This document shows, one piece after another, positions 16,470 through 24,256 of a DNA stretch of 64,000 nt (position 1 is the stretch's first letter; each line of letters begins with the position of its first letter). The position numbers were made by a program, and so were the translations under genes. The notes below the pieces were generated by a model. It was not told the origin of the DNA. It did no database searches and worked only from the letters and a program-made list of their open reading frames with translations. Source of the stretch: an uncultured Acetatifactor sp. (GTDB taxonomy: Bacteria > Bacillota > Clostridia > Lachnospirales > Lachnospiraceae); contig CANQJL010000005.1 in the NCBI GenBank assembly GCA_947624245.1, positions 1 through 64,000 of the forward strand. The letters are read 5' to 3'.

Positions 16470-17675
16470 TTAGAATATCCTTCTGACTGCCAGCACCTTG
16501 CGGTAATTGTAGTTAGATACCGTGATGCCGGTGTTCTTGTTGGAGGCGTGTACAATCTGGCCGTTGCCGATGTAGATTCCCACATGGCCCGAATAGCAGA
16601 TCAGGTCGCCGGGCTGCGCATTTGCCATACCGCCTTCCACCGCATATCCCTGAGAGCGGTCCGATGAGGAGGAGTGAGGCAGACTTACGCCGAAGTTCGA
16701 GTAAACGCTCATCACAAATCCGGAGCAGTCCGCACCGTTCGTCAGACTGGTTCCGCCGTATACATAGGGGTTACCCACGAACTGCAGCGCATACTGCGCA
16801 ACTGCAGAGCCCATCTCGCTGTCGCCGGACACACTGTACTGAACCGGTTCCGATGCCGCCTGTGAGGTATTGCTCTCGGTGTTCGCCTTCTGGCTCTGAG
16901 CCGCTCTTGCGGCAGCGCGCGCTTTCTTTCTCTCTTCCTCCTCCTTGGCGAGACGTCTTTCCTCCTCCTCCTTGGATTCGGCCTGCACGAACTCGCTGTG
17001 AAGGATTACATAATCCTTGGATACCCAGCCGACACCTTCTTCCACATCGACCTGTACCCAATCGTCCGTCTCATCTAATACCAGCAGCTCCTCGGCCTCG
17101 GGAACCATTCCCAATTTAGCCGCGTCCAGGCTGGGCTCGGTGCGGACGAACAATGTCTGTGTATTTACCGTAGCCAGATGCGTTCCCACTTCCTTGGCAA
17201 TCGCCACCGCATCTTCGCCGGTGACACAGTACTCGCCCTTGACATAGCCGGTCACACTGCCGGAAGTGATCTGATACCAGCCGTTTTCCTCACTGATAAA
17301 GGTTCCAACGGAATTGTTGTACAGCTTACCGAGAATCTCACCTTCCTCGCTGGGAATGTCTCTGACATTTACGTAGTGATCCACCTGAGCGATCACCAGG
17401 TTGCGGAAGGAGTCTTCCTCCGCTACCTCCTCGATCTCTCCCGTATCTTCTTCAGGAACCTCTACGTCGGCCAGCTCAATGATGGGCGTTGTAGAAAGAG
17501 CGGGATCGTCAACAATATTTTCAAGCTTATTTCCCATGGACAGCGCCAGATTCACGCCGCCGCCGGGCAGCACCGAAGAAGTATTTCCGATTGCCTCGGC
17601 ATGGATATCTGTAAACGACAGGGCAAGAACTGCGATCAGCGCACCCGCCGCTGCTTTTGTGACATTGCGGACCAT
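16470..17675 (-). CDS. Secreted NlpC/P60 peptidoglycan endopeptidase with two SH3 domains
   Basis: 401 residues from ATG 17675-17673, with SD AAAGGAG; a GTG six codons upstream overlaps that SD. Signal peptide about 1-26 (AEA cut region), acidic linker, bacterial SH3 domains at about 92-152 and 165-226, a Lys/Glu/Arg/Ala coiled coil (about 230-265), then the NlpC/P60 domain with Cys317 (GADCSGF), His364 (SGHVGIYIG) and His376. Likely cleaves the D-gamma-Glu-to-diamino-acid bond in stem peptides. A Spo0A-box match lies in its leader. Confidence 0.9.
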   Translation of the reverse strand: MVRNVTKAAAGALIAVLALSFTDIHAEAIGNTSSVLPGGGVNLALSMGNKLENIVDDPALSTTPIIELADVEVPEEDTGEIEEVAEEDSFRNLVIAQVDHYVNVRDIPSEEGEILGKLYNNSVGTFISEENGWYQITSGSVTGYVKGEYCVTGEDAVAIAKEVGTHLATVNTQTLFVRTEPSLDAAKLGMVPEAEELLVLDETDDWVQVDVEEGVGWVSKDYVILHSEFVQAESKEEEERRLAKEEEERKKARAAARAAQSQKANTESNTSQAASEPVQYSVSGDSEMGSAVAQYALQFVGNPYVYGGTSLTNGADCSGFVMSVYSNFGVSLPHSSSSDRSQGYAVEGGMANAQPGDLICYSGHVGIYIGNGQIVHASNKNTGITVSNYNYRKVLAVRRIF

Positions 17676-17731
17676 TTTGACTCCTTTCCCCACAGCATGT
17701 CGTCATGCCTGTTATATATGTGAAAAAGTAT

Positions 17732-17740
17732 TTTGTCGAA
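17732..17740 (+). promoter_or_regulatory. Spo0A-box match in the leader of the NlpC/P60 gene
   Basis: Exact TTTGTCGAA, about 35-40 bp downstream of the -10 at 17780-17775, where a bound regulator would act as a roadblock. Confidence 0.4.
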
Positions 17741-17774
17741 ATAATTTATTACAAAATTGTTACACCTGTTAATA

Positions 17775-17803
17775 AATATATCACCATATATGTTAGATGT
17801 CAA
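17775..17803 (-). promoter_or_regulatory. Strong promoter of the NlpC/P60 gene
   Basis: Minus strand consensus -35 TTGACA (17803-17798), 17-bp spacer, -10 TATATT (17780-17775). Leader about 95 nt, AT-rich. Confidence 0.75.
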
Positions 17804-17842
17804 CACACAAAATAGGCTTTTTTCTTGATTTTTAATTTTGCA

Positions 17843-17877
17843 ACAAAAAAGAATCATTACGAAAATGATTCTTTTTG
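17843..17877. terminator. Intrinsic terminator of trxB (A/T tails on both sides)
   Basis: GAATCATT (17851-17858) pairs with AATGATTC (17864-17871). Flanking A6 and T5 runs allow it to work on either strand. 33 bp after the trxB stop. Confidence 0.8.
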
Positions 17878-17909
17878 TAATAAATTATTTAAATTTGCAG
17901 AGATATCGA

Positions 17910-18821
17910 TCAATTTCCGCGGCAATAGACGCCTGCCGCGATCGCGGCGTTGGCGCCGTCCGAAACGGCTGTCACGATCTGTCTGACAGGCTTCTTCCGC
18001 ACATCGCCCGCCGCGTAGAGACCGGGCATCTGTGTGGCGCAATCCTCTCCCGCCAGAACATAGCCGCCTTCGTCGCAGGCAGTCAGCTCCCGCACAAGCT
18101 CCGTGCCGGGCGTAATTCCCACGGCCACAAATACGCCTGCCACGGGAAGCTCCGATACCGAATCCGTCTTCAGATCCCTTACCATGAGTCCCTCCACCGC
18201 ATCTTCGCCCAGAATCTTCTCCACCACGTGACTGTAGAGGATTTCCACGTTGGGCAGCGCTTTCAGCTCCTCCTGCAGCACAGCCGCGCCCCGAAGCTCG
18301 TCCCTTCGGTGAATGAGATATACCTTCTCGCAGGTGCGCGCCAGATAGATGGCGTCCTCCAGCGCCACGTCGCCGCCGCCCACCACGGCCACCGTCCTTC
18401 CCTTGAAAAAGGCGCCGTCGCATGTGGCGCAGTAGGACACGCCCATGCCGGAAAGCTCTTCCTCGCCGGGAATCCCCAAATGGGCGTGGACCGCCCCCGT
18501 GGCAAGGATCACCGCCTTTGTCTCCAGCTCCTCGCTGTCCGTTCTGACGACCTTGCTGTCGCCCTTATCCTCGATGGCGATGACCTGCGCCTCGCGAAAT
18601 TCCACGCCGAGGCTGTCCGCATGCTGCCTGAACTGCATTCCCATATCAAATCCGTTGATGCCGGGCAGGCCCAGATAGTTATCCACCTCGTAGGTGTTCA
18701 GCACCTGGCCGCCGCTCATGGGATTCTTTTCCAGTACCAGCAGGTCAAGTCCCGCTCTTTTCCCGTACACCGCCGCGGACAGTCCCGCGGGGCCGGAACC
18801 GATGATGATCAGATCGTACAT
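17910..18821 (-). CDS. trxB: Thioredoxin reductase
   Basis: 303 residues from ATG 18821-18819 (SD GAGG); an upstream in-frame start would add 56 non-homologous residues. FAD motif GSGPAG (8-13), redox pair C131-A-T-C134-D, NAD(P)H motif GGGDVALEDA (148-157), and GVFVAVGITPGTE near the end. Reduces thioredoxin using NADPH. In anaerobes some relatives use ferredoxin or flavin partners; no trxA is adjacent here. A 7-bp hairpin (ATCCGCC/GGCGGAT, 18839-18861) sits in the leader close to the SD. Confidence 0.92.
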   Translation of the reverse strand: MYDLIIIGSGPAGLSAAVYGKRAGLDLLVLEKNPMSGGQVLNTYEVDNYLGLPGINGFDMGMQFRQHADSLGVEFREAQVIAIEDKGDSKVVRTDSEELETKAVILATGAVHAHLGIPGEEELSGMGVSYCATCDGAFFKGRTVAVVGGGDVALEDAIYLARTCEKVYLIHRRDELRGAAVLQEELKALPNVEILYSHVVEKILGEDAVEGLMVRDLKTDSVSELPVAGVFVAVGITPGTELVRELTACDEGGYVLAGEDCATQMPGLYAAGDVRKKPVRQIVTAVSDGANAAIAAGVYCRGN

Positions 18822-18876
18822 AGCTACCTCATTTCCCCATCCGCCCCCAGAGACGGCGGATAAGCTGTTGTTCTTA

Positions 18877-18905
18877 AGTGTATCAGTTTTAGGGTGGAAA
18901 AGCAA
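18877..18905 (-). promoter_or_regulatory. Promoter of trxB
   Basis: Minus strand -35 TTGCTT (18905-18900), 17-bp spacer, -10 TACACT (18882-18877). Confidence 0.55.
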
Positions 18906-18916
18906 GCCGACGGTGT

Positions 18917-18985
18917 GATATACTGAAATCGAACTGTAGGATATAGTGAAATCGAACCGTAGAATATACTGAAATTGAATCGGCA
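18917..18985. repeat. Three tandem 23-bp repeats between trxB and the SDR gene
   Basis: Units at 18917-18939, 18940-18962 and 18963-18985 share the pattern [G/A]ATATA[C/G]TGAAAT[C/T]GAA[C/T] followed by a variable TCGG/TGTAG end. They lie between divergent promoters, directly before the SDR start. Regular 23-bp spacing (about two helix turns) fits a multi-site operator. There are too few units, and no spacers, for a CRISPR. Confidence 0.75.
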
Positions 18986-19010
18986 TCAATCACACGGAAA
19001 GGACATGCTT

Positions 19011-19739
19011 ATGAATCAGGACGCAAAGACCGCTCTCATCACAGGAGCCTCGCGGGGCATCGGCCTTGCAGCGGCAGACATTTTTGCGGCGGCGGGATAC
19101 GATCTCTTCCTTACCTGCCGCGACTCCATAGACTCTCTGCGGCAGACGGCAGCGCTGCTGCAGAAAAAATACGCCGTTTCCTGCACCCCCGTCCAAGCCG
19201 ATATGGGCCTTCAGGAAGACGTTGAGCGCCTGTTTGACAAAGTCTCCTCTCTGGACGTTCTCGTCAACAACGCCGGCATCGCCCACATGGGGCTGCTTAC
19301 GGATATGACCTCCGAGCAGTGGCACCGGGTGCTTTCCGTCAATCTGGACTCCTGCTTTTACACCTGTCGGGCAGCCATTCCGCTGATGCTTCAAAAGCAC
19401 AGCGGCAGGATCGTCAACATCTCCTCCGTCTGGGGAAATCAGGGCGCTTCCATGGAGGTGGCGTACTCAGCCTCCAAGGGAGGAGTCAACGCATTCACGA
19501 AGGCATTGGCCAAGGAGCTCGCCCCCAGCAACATTCAGGTCAACGCCGTTGCCTTCGGCGCCGTGGACACCTCCATGAACGGTTTTCTGTCCCGGGAGGA
19601 GAGAGAAGCTCTGCGCGCCGAGATTCCCGCGGACCGTCTGGGCGATCCCGAGGAGGCGGCGCGGCTCATCTTTCAGGTGGCCAATGCGCCCGAATACCTG
19701 ACCGGCCAGATCATCACCATGGACGGCGGGTGGTTCTGA
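19011..19739 (+). CDS. Short-chain dehydrogenase/reductase (FabG-like)
   Basis: 242 residues from ATG 19011 (SD GGAAAGG). Cofactor motif TGASRGIG (11-18), NNAG (86-89), catalytic Ser139, Tyr152 and Lys156 (YSASK), and the C-terminal SDR end LTGQIITMDGGWF. Closest in pattern to 3-oxoacyl-ACP reductase FabG, but it stands alone and not in the fab cluster at the right end, so the substrate is uncertain. Confidence 0.85.
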   Translation: MNQDAKTALITGASRGIGLAAADIFAAAGYDLFLTCRDSIDSLRQTAALLQKKYAVSCTPVQADMGLQEDVERLFDKVSSLDVLVNNAGIAHMGLLTDMTSEQWHRVLSVNLDSCFYTCRAAIPLMLQKHSGRIVNISSVWGNQGASMEVAYSASKGGVNAFTKALAKELAPSNIQVNAVAFGAVDTSMNGFLSREEREALRAEIPADRLGDPEEAARLIFQVANAPEYLTGQIITMDGGWF

Positions 19740-19756
19740 AGCTTCCTATGCCAATC

Positions 19757-19815
19757 AAAAATGCCGCAGGAAGCCTGTGAAGCTCCACAGACTGCCCGCG
19801 GCATTTTCTGTTTTA
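19757..19815. terminator. Bidirectional terminator between the SDR gene and the small 89-residue gene
   Basis: AATGCCGC (19760-19767) pairs with GCGGCATT (19798-19805), and the loop contains a CTGTG/CACAG stem. A-run on the left and T-rich run on the right serve the two convergent genes. Confidence 0.8.
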
Positions 19816-20082
19816 TTTCAGCGAATCTTTGTAACTGTTGGAGACCGCTTCTTCCTCCGCAACGGCCTTTAGATCTGTGTCAGGTACCGCATTTGCCACG
19901 ATTCTCTGCTTCTCGCTCATATTCTTGGCATCCTTGCACTGCATGAGAAGATGCTCTTTTTCCGCCTCGGTCAGATTGTCATACCCGTTAGCGGCACTGT
20001 TCGCGGCTATGGTCTGCAGTCCGAAGGGAAGTCCCGCATACGGCAGACCGTGCCCGTCGCCCGAATATTGATTCATCTCCAT
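19813..20082 (-). CDS. Small acidic protein of unknown function
   Basis: 89 residues from ATG 20082-20080 (SD AAGGAG); a second ATG lies two codons on. The N-terminus is Gly/Tyr/Pro-rich (GDGHGLPYAGLPFGL). The rest is predicted helical with alternating charge (LTEAEKEHLLMQCKDAKNM) and one Cys. Its promoter and terminator are both good, so it is a real gene. No family recognised; the composition is reminiscent of small spore or stress proteins, which is only a guess. Confidence 0.65.
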   Translation of the reverse strand: MEMNQYSGDGHGLPYAGLPFGLQTIAANSAANGYDNLTEAEKEHLLMQCKDAKNMSEKQRIVANAVPDTDLKAVAEEEAVSNSYKDSLK

Positions 20083-20119
20083 TTGCGCACACTCCTTTTT
20101 ATACTTGCTCTTTTCGATG

Positions 20120-20148
20120 ACAATACCAGTATGCGCAAAATATGACAA
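20120..20148 (-). promoter_or_regulatory. Promoter of the 89-residue protein gene
   Basis: Minus strand -35 TTGTCA (20148-20143), 17-bp spacer, -10 TATTGT (20125-20120). Confidence 0.55.
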
Positions 20149-20187
20149 AGATATGCGGACGACAATCCTTTAAAATTTACATTTTTC

Positions 20188-21510
20188 TTACAATTTCTTA
20201 CAGGAAATATTTCCGTCCCGCAGCTTTTGAATTTCCCGGCTATGGTAGGAAAGGAAGCTGAACAGGCTTCCGCAGATGCCCGTGCACAAAAACATCACCG
20301 CCATGCCGCTGCCCGGTCCCTCGCCCACCAGGAGATGCAGCGCGGCCGTGACTGGATTGCTTTCTGCCAAAAAAGGCTCAAACACGTAATCGGCAAGAAA
20401 ACCGCCCAACAGAATTCCTATGGGAATGGTGCCGAACTGTATGGCGTTTCGCACCGCAAAGACCCTGCCCTGCATTTCATCGGGAATCATTTTGTACAGG
20501 ATCACATTCTGCCCCGCATTGATAAAGGGAATCGGCAGACTGGCGGCCAGCCCGGCCAAAGACCATAGCAGGACGCCGCGCCCCAGTCCCATCAGCAGAT
20601 CGCCCAGCAAAAAAGTAAATATTGCCGAAAAATATATCATTCTAACGTGATCCTTTGAAAAGAGTCCCGCCGATACCAGAAATCCGCCGAGGATTCCTCC
20701 CAGACCGATCACCGCGTTCACCACGCCCAGCGCAAAGCTGTCGTTTCCGCTTCTGGAAAGTATCATGGGCGACAAAATGTTCTCATAGGTCAGCCGGGAG
20801 AAAAAGTTGAGCAGCGCCATTGTGACCGCGATCATCAGAATGCCTCTGTTCGCCGTCAGAAAGGCAAACCCTTCTCTGCACCCGACCAGCGCGGAATCCC
20901 CCGAATCCGTGTGCTCACCGTTTTCCGTCTCCGGAATGGGAATCCATGCAAAAAGCACCGAAAACGCCAGGATAAAGCTGCCAAGATCCACAGTCAGGAT
21001 CAACCCCAGCCCGCCAAAGGCATACAGTGCCGCAGCCAATACCGGCGTCAGCACCGTCGTCAGGTTCATGGAAAAGGAATTCATTCCGCTGACATTCGCC
21101 AGCTTATCCTCCGGCACGATCCTCCCCAAAGCGACCGCCGCGGCCGGCTGCTGAAAAGCGTTCATGAAGCCTGTCAGCATATTGACAAGATAGATATGCC
21201 ATATCTGCAGGCTGCCGGCTAAGGCAAGAAACAGCACCGCCACGGAGCCTGCCGCCGCCACCGTGTCCGACGCCAGCATGATTTTCTTCTTACTGTTTCT
21301 GTCCACAACGGCACCGGCGAACAGACTGGCAAAGACATACGGCACATAGCTGCAAAAGGACATTAAAGAGACCTGCAGCGCAGACCCGCTTTGCGTATAG
21401 GCCCAGAGAATCAGGGCAAATCCCGTCATGGCGCTTCTAAGCTGGGACAGGGACTGGCTGAGCCAAAAAACAACATATCGCTTAAAGCTTATTTTTCCGT
21501 TATGATTCAT
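20188..21510 (-). CDS. MFS transporter, drug/siderophore-exporter type (MFS_3, EntS-like)
   Basis: 440 residues, 12 apparent membrane helices in two halves with a central loop at about 195-215. The VVDRNSKKKI loop between helices 2 and 3 is the family's version of the MFS motif A, and it recurs in the second half near DEMQGRVFAVRNA. Such proteins are typically macrolide-, multidrug- or siderophore-efflux pumps; the substrate is not readable here. Paired operator-like repeats lie immediately before the start. Confidence 0.85.
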   Translation of the reverse strand: MNHNGKISFKRYVVFWLSQSLSQLRSAMTGFALILWAYTQSGSALQVSLMSFCSYVPYVFASLFAGAVVDRNSKKKIMLASDTVAAAGSVAVLFLALAGSLQIWHIYLVNMLTGFMNAFQQPAAAVALGRIVPEDKLANVSGMNSFSMNLTTVLTPVLAAALYAFGGLGLILTVDLGSFILAFSVLFAWIPIPETENGEHTDSGDSALVGCREGFAFLTANRGILMIAVTMALLNFFSRLTYENILSPMILSRSGNDSFALGVVNAVIGLGGILGGFLVSAGLFSKDHVRMIYFSAIFTFLLGDLLMGLGRGVLLWSLAGLAASLPIPFINAGQNVILYKMIPDEMQGRVFAVRNAIQFGTIPIGILLGGFLADYVFEPFLAESNPVTAALHLLVGEGPGSGMAVMFLCTGICGSLFSFLSYHSREIQKLRDGNISCKKL

Positions 21511-21522
21511 TGAATTTTTCTC

Positions 21523-21566
21523 CTTATAGATAGTTTGTTCTACAGATAGTTTGTTCCGTCTATAAG
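21523..21566. promoter_or_regulatory. Operator-like repeat array upstream of the MFS gene
   Basis: AGATAGTTTGTTC occurs twice (21528-21540 and 21544-21556, 16-bp period), enclosed by an inverted 8-mer CTTATAGA (21523-21530)/TCTATAAG (21559-21566). It ends 13 bp before the MFS start codon, so a bound protein would block transcription or translation. No regulator gene is adjacent. Confidence 0.55.
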
Positions 21567-21751
21567 TACAAAATCCAATGCGGACGATTCTTTATTACCT
21601 CTGTACAAGCCTCGTCCGGACACCGGATCCTGTACAGAGAAAGATGCTTAAATCAATGATCATATGACACAGCATTTTGTCACTTTCCTCCTCACAAATG
21701 TCAATTCCGCCGCGGCGCGCACAGGCCTCCCCGGATATCGCTGTACGGGAA

Positions 21752-24073
21752 TTACCCCCATGCCGCCGCCGTCTTGCGCTCCGCCTCCTCAATGCTCTCG
21801 TAACCGTACATATGGACGCTGTTTTCCATGATGTCTCTGGCCGGATTTCTGCCGGCCTGGGCGTAGCCCACAATATATCTTCCGTACAGCTCCAGCATCT
21901 TGTCGGAGTAGGTACCCAGCTCTCCCCGCAGGTAGGTCTCGTAGGAAGTGTCAAAGGGGTTATCTTCATAGGTATGAATGTTTCTGGCGTTGTCGGCTAA
22001 CGCCGGATACTCCCCGGCGAACTCCTCCATCCACTTGACCTGCAGCCCGCAGATCTGCTCGATGATGGCCTTCTTTTCCTCCGTAAGGACCGGAAAATGG
22101 CTCTTGATCTCCTCGTATTTTTCCGGCGCGGTGCTCTCCATCATTCTTCCGTATTTTTCTTCGATCAGATTATGTCCTAAGTGATACTCTCTGTAAAAAT
22201 CATACAGATACTGCATCAGCATGGTCCTGTCCCAGGTCAGGTACTGGCTTCTTCGCATGATGGAGAAGGTGGGCCAGTCATTCTGACAGCTCGCTCTGCC
22301 GCCCTCGTTCTTCACCTTGTCAAAGGCCTCGAATTCCAGCCGCGCGATCTTCTCCGCCAGCTCCTCCTTGCTCTCCGCCGCCAAGGACGCCTTATACACC
22401 AGCTCCTGACTGTGGGCGTCCAAGTAAGGTTCGATATCGCTGATGATATCCTGCCGGTACATCTCCATGGCAAAATGCGCGCCCAGACGCTCTATGGCCT
22501 GCCGCACGGCGGGGACATCTGCTCCCGCCGCCGTCACCTGCTCCAGCAGCTTTCTGACTTCCCTGCCGGATTCAGATTCTCCCAGGCTCCGGTACAGCCA
22601 CTTGTCGTGGGGCGGGTACTTGCCCTCGATATAATGCTGCAGCTTCATGGCCGCTTTCACGCCGTCCCAGACCATCATTCGGGCGGTGAGTGCGTCCCCC
22701 CTGTCAGACATTCTCGGAAAATTATACTGCGCCGTCTGGGCGAAGCTTGCCGCGCCCTCGGCAAGCTTCAGGAAACGGATCCGCTCGGGATAGCCCGCCG
22801 CAAGCTTCTGCCGAAATTCCGTAAAGATTCCCTCATCGTCCCGAAACACCCTGCCGTTCACGGCTGCCGCCAGAGAGTGATCCAAAACCTGCTCCCACCT
22901 GATCTCCTCATAGGTCTCCGCTCCTGTAAGCTCCCTGTAAAAATCGGCTATGACCATCACGCCCCGCCTGTTGCCCGCATTCACCTTGGGCGCACGGCGG
23001 ATCCCCTGAAACTCCTCCGGCAGCTCGTCATAGGCCTTCTGCAGGGCTTCCCCAATCTGTCCGTAGGTCTCCTTCGTCAGCCACATGCAGAAGCCGGGAC
23101 CCCAGTCGTGATCTCGGGACGTCTCATCGTCATACCCGAAGCAGTCGGATCCCCTCCCCACCAGGCCTACCGCAATTTTATCTTCATACTCTCCGAATTT
23201 TTCGGCAATCATGGCTTTGCCGTACGCCTCGTAATACTGCTCGCACAACGTAAGGCCGAAGCCGCCGGAAGGTTCCTCTCCTCTGCCAAGCGCGCTTTCA
23301 CAGACTGCTATATTTTCCTTGAGCCTTCGGTATGCCTCGTTCCTGCCTACGCCCTGTTCCACCAGCTCCATGGCTGTGCGGTAACAGTCCAGCGCCTGCG
23401 CATATTCCTTCTTCCGAAAATAGTACCCGCCCAGAGAGGACAGCGCCGCCGCATAGTGACTGTCACGGACGCCCAGCTTCTGAAAGGTCTTCACCGCTCT
23501 GTCCGCATATTCCCTTGCCTCCTCCTGCTCGTCCAGAAGGACGCAGGTGGCGGCCAGATTGGCGCAGGTCACGCCCAGCTCATAGTCCGCATGATTGCTC
23601 TCTGCAATCTCCAGCGCCTTCAGTTGACATTCCTTTGCCTTTGCATACTCTCCCATCTCCTGATAGAGCAGGCTTAAGTTGTTGTGCAGTCCCGCGGTGA
23701 ACATACTGTCGGCGGGGTAGAGCTTTCCGTACAGCTCCTGCACCCTGCGATAATACTCCAGAGATTCCTCAAGCCTTCCGCCCGCTCTGTAGGCGTTGGC
23801 CACGTTCAAGAGCGTGGTGGCGTAGGGCGCCGTTCCCTCCAGTCCCATGCGCTCCGCCTGAGCGATGGTCTGATCCGCAATGCGGAAAGCGTTGTCGCGC
23901 TGCCCGGTCTCCCTGTAGTATCCGAGAAGCTCGTTCAGCAGATGCAGCAGGCAGGCGTCGTCCCCTTCCTGCGCCGCCTGCCCGATGCTCTCCAGCATCA
24001 GCTTCTCGGCTTCCTCTCCCCGATTTTCCTCAAAATAAGCATCGACCTTTGACAAAATTTCCTCGACATTCAT
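21752..24073 (-). CDS. TPR protein fused to a DUF4037-type nucleotidyltransferase-like domain and DUF4125
   Basis: 773 residues. Residues 1-260 hold about six TPR helices pairs. Residues about 275-560 contain the nucleotidyltransferase-like signature G308-S-D-x(10)-D321-H-D323-W, as in DUF4037 proteins, plus IADFYRELTG and a KLQHYIEGKYPPHDKWLYRS region. Residues about 569-773 match DUF4125 (NEGGRASCQND, MRRSQYLTWD, NPFDTSYETYLRGEL). No enzymatic function is established for the latter. It stands alone with its own promoter. A long plus-strand frame opposite it is a shadow. Confidence 0.75.
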   Translation of the reverse strand: MNVEEILSKVDAYFEENRGEEAEKLMLESIGQAAQEGDDACLLHLLNELLGYYRETGQRDNAFRIADQTIAQAERMGLEGTAPYATTLLNVANAYRAGGRLEESLEYYRRVQELYGKLYPADSMFTAGLHNNLSLLYQEMGEYAKAKECQLKALEIAESNHADYELGVTCANLAATCVLLDEQEEAREYADRAVKTFQKLGVRDSHYAAALSSLGGYYFRKKEYAQALDCYRTAMELVEQGVGRNEAYRRLKENIAVCESALGRGEEPSGGFGLTLCEQYYEAYGKAMIAEKFGEYEDKIAVGLVGRGSDCFGYDDETSRDHDWGPGFCMWLTKETYGQIGEALQKAYDELPEEFQGIRRAPKVNAGNRRGVMVIADFYRELTGAETYEEIRWEQVLDHSLAAAVNGRVFRDDEGIFTEFRQKLAAGYPERIRFLKLAEGAASFAQTAQYNFPRMSDRGDALTARMMVWDGVKAAMKLQHYIEGKYPPHDKWLYRSLGESESGREVRKLLEQVTAAGADVPAVRQAIERLGAHFAMEMYRQDIISDIEPYLDAHSQELVYKASLAAESKEELAEKIARLEFEAFDKVKNEGGRASCQNDWPTFSIMRRSQYLTWDRTMLMQYLYDFYREYHLGHNLIEEKYGRMMESTAPEKYEEIKSHFPVLTEEKKAIIEQICGLQVKWMEEFAGEYPALADNARNIHTYEDNPFDTSYETYLRGELGTYSDKMLELYGRYIVGYAQAGRNPARDIMENSVHMYGYESIEEAERKTAAAWG

Positions 24074-24150
24074 GGATATCCGCCCTGCTTCCTTATATTC
24101 TGTATAGGTATTCCGTGTAGAGTATTCCCATCACTGTGTAAGATACCCTT

Positions 24151-24179
24151 ATCATACTCCTATTAAAATTTTTATGCAA
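24151..24179 (-). promoter_or_regulatory. Promoter of the TPR-nucleotidyltransferase gene
   Basis: Minus strand -35 TTGCAT (24179-24174), 17-bp spacer, -10 TATGAT (24156-24151). Confidence 0.55.
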
Positions 24180-24201
24180 TGGCAACCGCGCCGAAATATG
24201 G

Positions 24202-24230
24202 TTGACACCTCGCCCGCGCAAAAGTATTAT
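24202..24230 (+). promoter_or_regulatory. Promoter of the GH13 gene
   Basis: Consensus -35 TTGACA (24202-24207), 17-bp spacer, -10 TATTAT (24225-24230), 26 bp before the start codon and its AGGAGGA SD. Confidence 0.75.
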
Positions 24231-24256
24231 AATATCAAATCAGGAGGATTACGCTT

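Noticed and set aside
18917-18985. CRISPR array
   Set aside because: Repeats abut without unique spacers, only three units, and no cas genes.
22181-23677. 498-codon plus-strand open frame opposite the TPR-nucleotidyltransferase gene
   Set aside because: Antisense shadow of a GC-rich coding frame; residues are low-complexity His/Arg/Leu with no domain, and there is no SD or promoter.
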